From NCBI GenBank assembly GCA_034178705.1, contig JAXFQY010000071.1, positions 1-26,080 on the forward strand: 26,080 bases of DNA, read 5' to 3'. The DNA comes from RUG12395 sp034178705 (GTDB lineage Bacteria; Bacillota; Clostridia; Oscillospirales; CAG-272). The notes under the pieces are model-generated. The model was given only the letters and a program-made list of their open reading frames with translations, had not been told where the DNA came from and ran no database searches. Shown piece after piece: positions 1-6,474 of this stretch. Each line of letters opens with the position of its first letter. Position 1 is the stretch's first letter. Position numbers and translations under genes: made by a program.

Positions 1-1
1 C

Positions 2-29
2 ATCGTAGGGCGGGGGCTTGCTCCCGCCG
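2..29. repeat. REP-like inverted repeat, left arm
   Basis: Bases 2-29 are the exact reverse complement of 177-204 (28 of 28). The sequence is GC-rich (GGGCGGGGGCTTGCTCCCGCC core) and lies within the transposase remnant. It is probably a REP-type palindromic element mobilised by RAYT enzymes. Confidence 0.8.
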
Positions 30-176
30 AAACAACCGGCATAGAATACACCGCGTTCGGAGAGATTGCAGAGAAGCAATTATTCTTGTTGGAAGACCGA
101 TATCCGTATCTTGCAGTTGACCAATTTGTGATTATGCCTAACCATATACACGCAATTATGATTTTGAACGGTGGAG

Positions 177-204
177 CGGCGGGAGCAAGCCCCCGCCCTA
201 CGAT
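177..204. repeat. REP-like inverted repeat, right arm
   Basis: Perfect 28-base inverted copy of bases 2-29. It is read in frame as GGAGASPRPTI-like residues in the transposase remnant. Confidence 0.8.
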
Positions 205-241
205 CACAGATATCGTTTGTGCATATTTATCGAGCAGAAGA

Positions 242-271
242 CCCCGGCAGACCTTGAAAAATCTGCCGGGG
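242..271 (+). terminator. Terminator-like hairpin
   Basis: CCCCGGCAGA (242-251) pairs perfectly with TCTGCCGGGG (262-271) around a 10-base loop. It is followed by CTTTCTATTTGTTT, a broken T tract on the plus strand. It lies just where transposase similarity ends, so it probably belonged to a neighbouring transcript before rearrangement. Confidence 0.55.
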
Positions 272-438
272 CTTTCTATTTGTTTACTGCGGAGCAAATC
301 TACGCTGTATAAGCTAACCTATTTATGAGGACGAACCGTTTGATGATTTCCCCGATAAGAACATCACGCTTTGGGGTGGCCTGTTTTTTCATTATGGAGG
401 GGATCCGGTCAAAGACAGCAAATACAGGTATGGGGTAA

Positions 439-612
439 TTATTTGCCTTGATGGCAGGAACCGCTCATCGGGCAGTTTGCACATCCGCATCCACAGGAGG
501 ATTTTCCTCTTCTCTTGTTTTTTACCATACTGACAATGATGGCAACAACGATACCAATCAAAACCGCACAGATGATGATGGTAGCCATGTTTCCCAGAAT
601 CCATGCGAACAT
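439..612 (-). CDS. FeoB-associated Cys-rich membrane peptide
   Basis: A 57-residue protein with one hydrophobic membrane segment (about residues 8-31, ATIIICAVLIGIVVAIIVSMV), a basic KNKRRGK stretch, and a Cys-rich tail with the pattern CGCGCANCP...C. This is the layout of the small FeoB-associated Cys-rich membrane proteins that sit next to feoB in Firmicutes. Their role is unproven but presumably concerns iron binding or delivery at the FeoB exit. I chose the ATG at 612 rather than the TTG at 627 because GGAGGT (620-625) lies 7 bases before it; the TTG would overlap that ribosome-binding site. It is the last gene of the minus-strand feo operon, 26 bases after feoB. Confidence 0.88.
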   Translation of the reverse strand: MFAWILGNMATIIICAVLIGIVVAIIVSMVKNKRRGKSSCGCGCANCPMSGSCHQGK

Positions 613-638
613 GTGATGCACCTCCAACTCATGCCTGC

Positions 639-3056
639 TTACTTTTTGACATCCACATTTTTGGTCAACTTGGTAGCTTCAGAATAACGCTTGAAGAACA
701 GCATGTATACCATAACGGCGAGGACAGCGACGGCCGCAATCAGACCGATGATATGCAGATTTCCGGTGAATGCCGAACCGAACTGATAGATCATCAGGGA
801 GATGGCATAGGCAAACACGCATTGATATCCGATGGCGAACCAAGTCCACTTTGCGGAGTTCATTTCCCGCTTGATAGCACCGATGGCTGCGAAGCAGGGA
901 GCGCACAGCAGGTTGAACACCAGGAAGGAGTAAGCGGCAAGACGGGTCATACCCTCAAAATCAAGCACGCCGAACACGCCGACGACCTCTTCCTTGGCAA
1001 CCAAGCCCATGATGGTGGCGATGGTCGCCTTGATGTTGCCGAAGCCAAGGGGTGCGAAGATCCAGCAGAGGGCACTACCGATGATGCCGAGCACACTGTT
1101 CTCCAGTTCCATCTCCGTGCTGAAGGTGAAGGAGCCGTCCATTACGCCGAAGCAGGAGCCTGCCCAGATGACGATAGAGGAAAGGAGAATAATTGTTCCG
1201 GCTTTCTTGATGAAGGACCAACCGCGCTCCCACATAGAGCGGAGGATATTGCCGACCGTCGGCCAGTGGTAAGCCGGAAGCTCCATAACAAAGGGAGCAG
1301 GATCGCCTGCAAACATTTTTGTTTTCTTCAGCATGATACCCGAAACAATGATAGCGGCAATACCGATAAAGTATGCGCTGGGAGCAACCCACCATGCACC
1401 ACCGAACAATGCAGAAGCAATCAGGGCAATGATCGGGAGCTTTGCGCCGCAAGGGATAAAGGTCGTAGTCATAATCGTCATACGGCGGTCGCGTTCGTTT
1501 TCAATGGTACGGGACGCCATAATTCCGGGAACACCGCAACCGGTGCCGATGAGCATTGGAATAAAGGATTTACCGGAAAGACCGAACTTACGGAAGATAC
1601 GGTCAAGCACAAAGGCAATACGAGCCATATATCCACAGGATTCCAGGAAAGCAAGGAGGATAAACAGTACAAGCATCTGAGGTACAAATCCGAGAACCGC
1701 ACCGACACCGCCGATAATACCGTCAACCAGCAGGCTATTCAGCCATTCGGGGGTATTTGCGGCTTCCAGGCCATTTTCTGCCAGCACCGGGATCCCGGGC
1801 ACCCATACGCCGTATGCAGACGGATCCGGCACGCCCTCAGCTTCTTCTCCGAGAGCGGCTTCATAAATTTCGGAAATATCGTAGCCGGCTTCTGCTAATG
1901 AATCGGCATACGAACCGTATGCTTCATCAAACGCACCGAAGTCTTCATCGGCAATGGCAGACTGAATATCCACAGCACCAATAACACCTGCGTCAGCGGC
2001 GGCATTCACGATTGCTATCATCTCATCTGTCCAAACATTCTCAGACGCATAATCGGTCATAGCGTCATCGTAAGCCGATGTGCCGATGCCGAACAGATGC
2101 CAGCCGTCACCGAACAGTCCGTCGTTCGTCCAGTCTGTAACATAGGTACCCACGGTGGAAACTGCGATATAGTAAACAAGGAACATAATGACCGCAAAGA
2201 TAGGAAGCGCCGCAAAACGGTTTGTTACCACCTTGTCGATTTTATCGGAAACCGAAAGTTTTCCTGCCGATTTCTTTTTATAGCATCCTTTGATGATCTG
2301 ACCGATGTAAATATAGCGTTCATTGGTGATGATCGACTCCGCATCATCATCCATTTCTGCTTCGACTGCTTTAATATCGGACTCAATATGTTCCTGTACA
2401 TCTTTATCAAGTTTTATCTGTTCCAGCACCTTGTCGTCGCGCTCGAAGAGCTTGATGGCGTACCAGCGTTGCTGCTCCTCCGGCATATTATGTACGGCGG
2501 CTTCTTCGATATGCGCCAAAGTATGTTCCACCGTACCGGAGAAGGTGTGCAACGGAACGGTCTTGCCGTTCTTTGCCGCGTCAATGGCCGCATCAGCCGC
2601 CTCCATGATTCCGGTGCTTTTCAGCGCGGAGATTTCCACCACCTTGCAGCCAAGTTCACGGGACAGCTCTTCTGTGTTGATTTTATCTCCGTTTTTCTTC
2701 ACCACATCCATCATATTGATGGCGACAACAACCGGAATGCCGAGTTCTGTCAGTTGGGTGGTCAGATACAGGTTCCGCTCCAGATTCGTACCGTCGATAA
2801 TGTTCAGTATCGCGTCAGGGCGTTCCGTAATCAGATAATTTCTCGCCACCACTTCCTCCAAAGTATACGGCGAAAGGGAATAGATACCCGGCAGATCGGT
2901 AATGACGACCCCGTCGTGTTTTTTCAACTTTCCTTCCTTTTTCTCGACAGTCACACCCGGCCAGTTTCCGACAAACTGGTTAGAACCGGTCAGTGCATTG
3001 AACAGGGTTGTTTTTCCGCTGTTGGGGTTACCCGCAAGGGCAATTCGCAACTCCAT
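639..3056 (-). CDS. feoB: Ferrous iron transporter FeoB (GTPase-linked membrane protein)
   Basis: An 805-residue Fe(II) uptake protein of the inner membrane. The N-terminal G domain shows G1 GNPNSGKTT (9-17), G3 DLPG (54-57), G4 NMMD (114-117) and G5 SAL (143-145), followed by a helical regulatory domain to about residue 270. The membrane part then carries the conserved Gate-type motifs: CGYMARIAFVLDR, GTGCGVPGIMASRTIEN and TTTFIPCGAKLPI. The odd feature is a roughly 100-residue acidic, Ala-rich insertion (about 324-424) between the first and second membrane helices, where many FeoB proteins have only a short loop. GAGG precedes the ATG by 8 bases. It is preceded by two feoA genes, and an operator-like palindrome sits 22 bases upstream of its start. 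Confidence 0.97.
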   Translation of the reverse strand: MELRIALAGNPNSGKTTLFNALTGSNQFVGNWPGVTVEKKEGKLKKHDGVVITDLPGIYSLSPYTLEEVVARNYLITERPDAILNIIDGTNLERNLYLTTQLTELGIPVVVAINMMDVVKKNGDKINTEELSRELGCKVVEISALKSTGIMEAADAAIDAAKNGKTVPLHTFSGTVEHTLAHIEEAAVHNMPEEQQRWYAIKLFERDDKVLEQIKLDKDVQEHIESDIKAVEAEMDDDAESIITNERYIYIGQIIKGCYKKKSAGKLSVSDKIDKVVTNRFAALPIFAVIMFLVYYIAVSTVGTYVTDWTNDGLFGDGWHLFGIGTSAYDDAMTDYASENVWTDEMIAIVNAAADAGVIGAVDIQSAIADEDFGAFDEAYGSYADSLAEAGYDISEIYEAALGEEAEGVPDPSAYGVWVPGIPVLAENGLEAANTPEWLNSLLVDGIIGGVGAVLGFVPQMLVLFILLAFLESCGYMARIAFVLDRIFRKFGLSGKSFIPMLIGTGCGVPGIMASRTIENERDRRMTIMTTTFIPCGAKLPIIALIASALFGGAWWVAPSAYFIGIAAIIVSGIMLKKTKMFAGDPAPFVMELPAYHWPTVGNILRSMWERGWSFIKKAGTIILLSSIVIWAGSCFGVMDGSFTFSTEMELENSVLGIIGSALCWIFAPLGFGNIKATIATIMGLVAKEEVVGVFGVLDFEGMTRLAAYSFLVFNLLCAPCFAAIGAIKREMNSAKWTWFAIGYQCVFAYAISLMIYQFGSAFTGNLHIIGLIAAVAVLAVMVYMLFFKRYSEATKLTKNVDVKK

Positions 3057-3077
3057 TTGTCATTTCCTCACTTTCTT

Positions 3078-3095
3078 GGTTAGCCGAAACTAACC
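3078..3095. promoter_or_regulatory. Operator-like palindrome between feoA and feoB
   Basis: GGTTAGCCGAAACTAACC: 6-bp arms (GGTTAG/CTAACC) around 6 bases. It matches the two palindromes upstream of the first feoA at nearly every arm position. The inner sequence resembles the GGTTAG...CTAACC arms of DtxR/IdeR-type boxes, although the spacer is longer. It is probably a metal-dependent repressor site; its intergenic position suggests an extra control point for feoB. Confidence 0.5.
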
Positions 3096-3141
3096 TGTGC
3101 TTCAAAAAATAGGGATGATTTTTCCCTGAATCCGTTTGGTT

Positions 3142-3363
3142 TTATTCTATTTCAATCATTTCCGCATCCGCCTTACGAAGAGATAGTTCATACCCCCGGA
3201 CAGTAATCTCAACCGGATCTCCCAGCGGCGCTACCTTACGGATATGTACCTCAACACCTTTTGTCAGCCCCATATCCATAATCCGACGCTTGACTGCGCC
3301 CTCACCGTGGAGTTTTACAACTCTGACTGTGTCGCCGACTTTTGCCTGTTTCAGCGTTTTCAT
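3142..3363 (-). CDS. feoA: FeoA domain protein (second of two)
   Basis: A 73-residue SH3-like FeoA protein, a cytoplasmic accessory factor of FeoB. It contains the typical RRIMDMGLTKG stretch, followed by VAPLGDPVEITVRGYELSLRK, the usual FeoA C-terminal half. GGAGG lies 9 bases before the ATG. It sits 48 bases after the upstream feoA paralogue and 85 bases before feoB, and is co-oriented with both. The gap to feoB holds an operator-like palindrome and a short GGGA/TCCC hairpin, so feoB expression may be separately tuned. Confidence 0.95.
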   Translation of the reverse strand: MKTLKQAKVGDTVRVVKLHGEGAVKRRIMDMGLTKGVEVHIRKVAPLGDPVEITVRGYELSLRKADAEMIEIE

Positions 3364-3411
3364 GCCTGTTTTCCTCCTTGAATTGTTTTATAAGTTCAAT
3401 GCCACAGAAGG

Positions 3412-3624
3412 TCAAATCATGATTTTCTGTGCCATTTCCCGACTGATTGCTATGCGGGACTCCTTGACATTGACTATGACATTACCGCCGATGGTATTGA
3501 TCACCGTAACGGCTCCGCCCGCGACAAAACCGAGATTTTCGAGGTGAGCTTTCACCTCTTGTTTGCCTCCGATTTTTTTAATGATATATTCTTCTCCTAC
3601 TTCTGCAAGTGTAAGCGGCATCAT
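3412..3624 (-). CDS. feoA: FeoA domain protein (first of two, divergent paralogue)
   Basis: A 70-residue FeoA-like SH3 protein: LTLAEVGEEYIIKKIGGKQEV, then HLENLGFVAGG, then GGNVIVNVKESRIAISREMAQKIMI. The conserved LGF-x-GG turn and C-terminal ISREMAQKI match the FeoA class in which two paralogues precede feoB in clostridia. It is the first gene of the operon. GGGAG lies 6 bases before the ATG at 3624; a second in-frame ATG follows directly at 3621. A strong promoter (3712-3739) and two palindromes lie upstream. Confidence 0.92.
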   Translation of the reverse strand: MMPLTLAEVGEEYIIKKIGGKQEVKAHLENLGFVAGGAVTVINTIGGNVIVNVKESRIAISREMAQKIMI

Positions 3625-3654
3625 ATTACTCTCCCTTTTTGAAGCACTTTTGAA

Positions 3655-3668
3655 TTAGCGCACGCTAA
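3655..3668. promoter_or_regulatory. Operator-like palindrome in feo leader
   Basis: TTAGCGCACGCTAA, a perfect palindrome with 6-bp arms and a CA centre. It shares the TTAG-N6-CTAA layout with 3687-3704 and 3078-3095. It lies in the transcribed leader, about 30 bases before the first feoA start. Confidence 0.5.
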
Positions 3669-3686
3669 CTTTCGGGTTCAAATTAA

Positions 3687-3704
3687 GGTTAGCCGACGCT
3701 AACC
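3687..3704. promoter_or_regulatory. Operator-like palindrome at feo transcription start
   Basis: GGTTAGCCGACGCTAACC, with perfect 7-bp arms GGTTAGC/GCTAACC. It begins 8 bases downstream of the -10 box on the minus strand, so a bound protein would cover the start site. It is a candidate for a DtxR/MntR-like iron-responsive repressor. A Fur site would normally have a different sequence (GATAATGATAATC-like). Confidence 0.6.
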
Positions 3705-3711
3705 GAGTGAT

Positions 3712-3739
3712 ATTATATTCTTCTTTTCCTTTTTGTCAA
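3712..3739 (-). promoter_or_regulatory. Sigma-70-type promoter of the feo operon
   Basis: On the minus strand, TTGACA (3734-3739), a 16-base spacer and TATAAT (3712-3717). Both boxes are consensus. It points to the feoA-feoA-feoB operon, and the operator-like palindrome lies just downstream. Confidence 0.75.
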
Positions 3740-4014
3740 TAGTTTTTTTCTTTTTGTATTTTTATTTTTTGCAGGGTACGGCTGCAAAGCCTATAAAGAG
3801 TAAACTGCATTCATTCATTATGATATCAGCAGACGAAATGTTTCATTTCTTTTTTTTAATAATCGGCTTTCCGTGTGGTCTGCTCAATACTCGTGAACCG
3901 TTTTTTGTCTTCGGCGTTCATAGAAAACAGGAGGAATCGGTATGCATCTGTATGAAGCAGGGAAGATAAGGAAGATATATTGTGATACTTCCTTTTGTAT
4001 AAAACACTTGCCAG
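3740..4014. other. Intergenic stretch, no gene recognised
   Basis: No open frame here has a convincing composition or family match. Visible items are a short AT-rich hairpin (GAAATGTTTCATTTC, 3835-3849) followed by eight T, and a 7-bp hairpin AAGGAAG/CTTCCTT (3968-3994) just downstream of the RpiR gene, possibly a weak terminator. A start-like GGAGG...ATG at 3931-3944 leads into a frame that only overlaps the RpiR gene antisense. Confidence 0.5.
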
Positions 4015-4857
4015 TCAATACATTTTCTTATCCCGAAGGGCACTTTCGGTGTCGTAAATGGCACGGATCGCTACTTTTTCAAGATGGACCACGATATACG
4101 TATAGATCGCGTCGAATATGGCGAGCTGAGCAATACGGGAGCTCATGGCGAGGATAGAATAGTGGGTTTCCTCCGCCTTTGTAAAAAGGCAGATATCCGA
4201 GCAGGCTGTTATGGGGGAATTTCCGTAATTGGTGACACATACAGTCGTGGCCCCTCTTCCTTTAGCCAGTACCAACGCATCCACAATATCCCGTGAGGCG
4301 CCCGAATGGGAAATTCCGATGGCAACGCACTGCTTTTCAAGGTGAGATGCGATGATGGCCTGCAGGTGATTATCTGAGCAAGCCTGGGCATTCAGTCCGA
4401 GACGAAGAAGCTTGTGCGCGGCATCCTGCGCGACCGACGCGGAGTTCCCAAGGCCGAAAATCACGATGCGCTTCGCTGCCAGGATGGATTGCGTGGCTTT
4501 CTGGAGTTCTGCCGGATCGAGCACGGTCTCGGTATTTTGCAGCGCTACGGCGATATCATTGATCCTTTTTTCAAAAATATCAAAGCAGGAGTCCTCCGGT
4601 TCAATGCGTGAGCTAACCGAGGAGGAGGCGCTGATCTCACGTGCCATCCCGATGCGAAGCGCGCCGAAGCCGCTAAAGCCCAACCGGCGGGAAAAGCGGA
4701 CGATTGTGGCCTCGGTCGAACCGCTCTTCTCCGCAAGCTCCCGTATGGACAGATCCGCCGCCGCGTAGGTGTTGTCAAGAATGTAGTCTGCGACCTTTTT
4801 TTCGCTGGGCCCCATCTCTTTATATAAAGTACGGATCCGATGCCCCAAAGATTCCAT
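4015..4857 (-). CDS. RpiR/MurR-family transcriptional regulator with SIS domain
   Basis: 280 residues. The N-terminal helix-turn-helix domain (about 1-80) contains GPSEKKVADYIL and SGSTEATIVRFSRRLGFSGF, both characteristic of RpiR. The C-terminal SIS domain (about 110-250) contains KRIVIFGLGNSASVAQD and CVAIGISHSGASRDIV, which bind sugar phosphates in this family. I chose ATG 4857 (MESLGHRI) because GGGAGG lies about 5 bases upstream; an earlier in-frame start at 4917 has no ribosome-binding site. It is divergent from the sugar cluster starting at 5020, so it most likely controls that cluster in response to a phosphorylated intermediate, and probably its own gene. Confidence 0.93.
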   Translation of the reverse strand: MESLGHRIRTLYKEMGPSEKKVADYILDNTYAAADLSIRELAEKSGSTEATIVRFSRRLGFSGFGALRIGMAREISASSSVSSRIEPEDSCFDIFEKRINDIAVALQNTETVLDPAELQKATQSILAAKRIVIFGLGNSASVAQDAAHKLLRLGLNAQACSDNHLQAIIASHLEKQCVAIGISHSGASRDIVDALVLAKGRGATTVCVTNYGNSPITACSDICLFTKAEETHYSILAMSSRIAQLAIFDAIYTYIVVHLEKVAIRAIYDTESALRDKKMY

Positions 4858-4871
4858 TTTGCCCTCCCGAA

Positions 4872-4886
4872 TGAAACATATTTTCA
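4872..4886. promoter_or_regulatory. Candidate RpiR operator
   Basis: TGAAACATATTTTCA: perfect 5-bp arms TGAAA/TTTCA around 5 bases. It begins 3 bases downstream of the -10 box of the RpiR promoter and would overlap the transcription start, which fits autorepression. RpiR-family sites often have TGAAA/TTTCA arms. No second perfect copy is seen at the divergent promoter. Confidence 0.45.
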
Positions 4887-4888
4887 TT

Positions 4889-4917
4889 ATTTTAGCATTC
4901 AATTGATTTTTTGTCAA
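4889..4917 (-). promoter_or_regulatory. Promoter of the RpiR gene
   Basis: On the minus strand: TTGACA (4912-4917), a 17-base spacer, TAAAAT (4889-4894). Near-consensus sigma-70 promoter, 32 bases from its -10 box to the ATG. Confidence 0.7.
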
Positions 4918-4945
4918 TATTTCAAAAGAAATTTTCGTTTTCCTC

Positions 4946-4974
4946 TTGTATATTTTCGGGGAGCATGATATGAT
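4946..4974 (+). promoter_or_regulatory. Promoter of the sugar-redox cluster
   Basis: TTGTAT (4946-4951), 17-base spacer, TATGAT (4969-4974), placed 45 bases before the first gene of the cluster. AAGGAG (5006-5011) is its ribosome-binding site. The weak -35 box fits a regulated promoter. Confidence 0.55.
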
Positions 4975-5019
4975 GAACTCGTAAACTCCCGGTGAAAATG
5001 TTTATAAGGAGATAAAAGA

Positions 5020-6432
5020 ATGTTTGATTATACGATCAAAATTGGACTTCTTCCCATGCGGCGGGATCTGAACGATCGTCCGAAAGGAACCTTCCTTTCC
5101 TGGTGGTCGGCGGAAGAACGCTGCGCCCGTTTCGTGAACTACATCGAAAAGAATTTTGCAAGCGACAAAATCAGTTTTGTTGATACCAAGGGACTCGGCA
5201 ATAAGGATCTGATCTATGACGCCAAGAGCGGAGAAGAGGCCGTCATGAGATTCCGCGAGGCAAAGGTCGATGCGGTATTTCTGATCAACTGCAACTTCGG
5301 TAATGAGGAAGCGGCAGCTGACATCATAAAAGCGCTTGATAAGCCTTGCTTGCTATGGGCACCTCTTGACGATGAATATTATGTGGACGGAGAACGTCCC
5401 ACTGACTCTCAGTGCGGTCTTTTCGGCGTTTCGCGTATGCTTCAACGTTTCCATCTCCCGTTTTCACATCTGCCGTGCTGCAGAGTCGATTCCGAGGAGT
5501 TCCGCGAGGGGTTTGATTCCTTTGTACGCGTTGCGTGTATGGTCAAAAATTTCCGTGGGCTTCGCATCGGTCAGGTCGGCGCCCGTCCCGCGCCTTTCTT
5601 CTCCGTCATGTGGAACGAGGGTGACCTTATCGAAAAGTTCGGTATCAAGCTGATTCCGATCAACTTTGCCATTATCGAACAGCGGATGAAGACCGCAGGA
5701 GAGAGCTATGGCGATGAGATTGCCGAGATCGCGGCATATATCCGGGCCAATTATCAGATGGATGACCGCACGCCTCCCTATGTGGAAAAAATGGCAACCA
5801 TGGTCGTAATGTACAAGAAGCTCTTTGAGGAGTACCGGCTGGATGCCATTTCCGCCGAATGCTGGACGGCGACTCCTGTGATGTTTGGCGGGCTGGCCCC
5901 CTGTACGGTGTACGGAATCCTCAACGATATGGGATATCTGATTTCCTGCGAAAGTGACATGCATTGCCTTATCACCATGACGCTTCTGAAGAGTGCAACT
6001 CTCGGAGAAGGGAAGCCGCTTTTCGGGGAATTCACCGTTCGCCATCCCGAAAACAAGAATGCAGAGCTGCTTTGGCACTGCGGTCCGTTTCCGCTCTCTC
6101 AAAAGGCGACGGAGGGACCCGGTAGCGTGGCACGCCTTGTAAACCAGCGCTCCTGGTTCCGTGGAAAAGACGGCACCTATACCGTTGCCCGTATCGACCG
6201 TGAAGACGGAAAGTATATGGTGCTGCCTCTTGTCTGCCATACCGTTCCCGGTCCGCTTACTCACGGCACATATATTTGGGGCGAGTTTGAAGACCTGCAG
6301 GCAGTGGAGGATCGACTGATTGACGGCCCGTACATCCACCATTTTGTCGAGATTGCCGGAGATTACCGCCGCGAGATGAAGGAGTTCTGTAAGTACGTTC
6401 CAGAGCTTCACATTGATGAAACTGTGAAATAA
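5020..6432 (+). CDS. L-fucose/L-arabinose isomerase-family protein
   Basis: 470 residues, cytoplasmic. The fold and motif order are those of the FucI/AraA aldose-ketose isomerase superfamily: an N-terminal Rossmann-like part with VDAVFLINCNFGNEEAAADI, a middle part with GLRIGQVGARPAPFF, and a C-terminal part with the candidate metal ligands E280 (SAECW), D313 (ESDMHCLITMTLL) and H415 (GPLTHGTY). AraA is about 500 and FucI about 590 residues, so this is a short, divergent member and the sugar cannot be assigned. It would interconvert an aldose and a ketose with a divalent metal. It is the first gene of the plus-strand cluster after the divergent RpiR regulator. With GH51 and GH43 genes downstream, L-arabinose or a related sugar is a reasonable guess. 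Confidence 0.85.
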   Translation: MFDYTIKIGLLPMRRDLNDRPKGTFLSWWSAEERCARFVNYIEKNFASDKISFVDTKGLGNKDLIYDAKSGEEAVMRFREAKVDAVFLINCNFGNEEAAADIIKALDKPCLLWAPLDDEYYVDGERPTDSQCGLFGVSRMLQRFHLPFSHLPCCRVDSEEFREGFDSFVRVACMVKNFRGLRIGQVGARPAPFFSVMWNEGDLIEKFGIKLIPINFAIIEQRMKTAGESYGDEIAEIAAYIRANYQMDDRTPPYVEKMATMVVMYKKLFEEYRLDAISAECWTATPVMFGGLAPCTVYGILNDMGYLISCESDMHCLITMTLLKSATLGEGKPLFGEFTVRHPENKNAELLWHCGPFPLSQKATEGPGSVARLVNQRSWFRGKDGTYTVARIDREDGKYMVLPLVCHTVPGPLTHGTYIWGEFEDLQAVEDRLIDGPYIHHFVEIAGDYRREMKEFCKYVPELHIDETVK

Positions 6433-6474
6433 AATTTAGAATAATAGACACAAAATTGAAAGGAAAAGCACAAG

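Larger units (their letters stand above)
2..328 (+). pseudogene. REP-associated tyrosine transposase (Y1/HUH) remnant, 5' truncated by window edge
   Basis: The frame is open from base 2. The part from about base 40 to 219 reads like the N-terminal half of a RAYT/IS200-type transposase: an EYTAFGEIAEKQL-like stretch, then VIMPNHIHAIMIL, which holds the HxH metal-binding motif of HUH nucleases. After ITDIVCAY (about base 219) the similarity stops. The frame then runs through a terminator-like hairpin into unrelated residues, ending at 328. The region with the catalytic tyrosine is missing, so the gene is almost certainly dead. A 28-bp inverted repeat (2-29 and 177-204) lies inside the frame; such GC-rich repeats inside clostridial RAYT genes are typical REP-like sequences. 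The left part of the gene may lie outside the window. Confidence 0.75.

Noticed and set aside
603..1898. A 431-codon plus-strand frame opposite feoB.
   Set aside because: Complement of a highly conserved FeoB membrane region; the composition (many His, Asp, Gly, Cys, Arg) is an artefact of the reverse strand.
3942..4157. A short plus-strand frame after a GGAGG-like site near 3931.
   Set aside because: It runs antisense into the RpiR gene, is rich in Arg, Tyr and Ser, and matches nothing I recognise.
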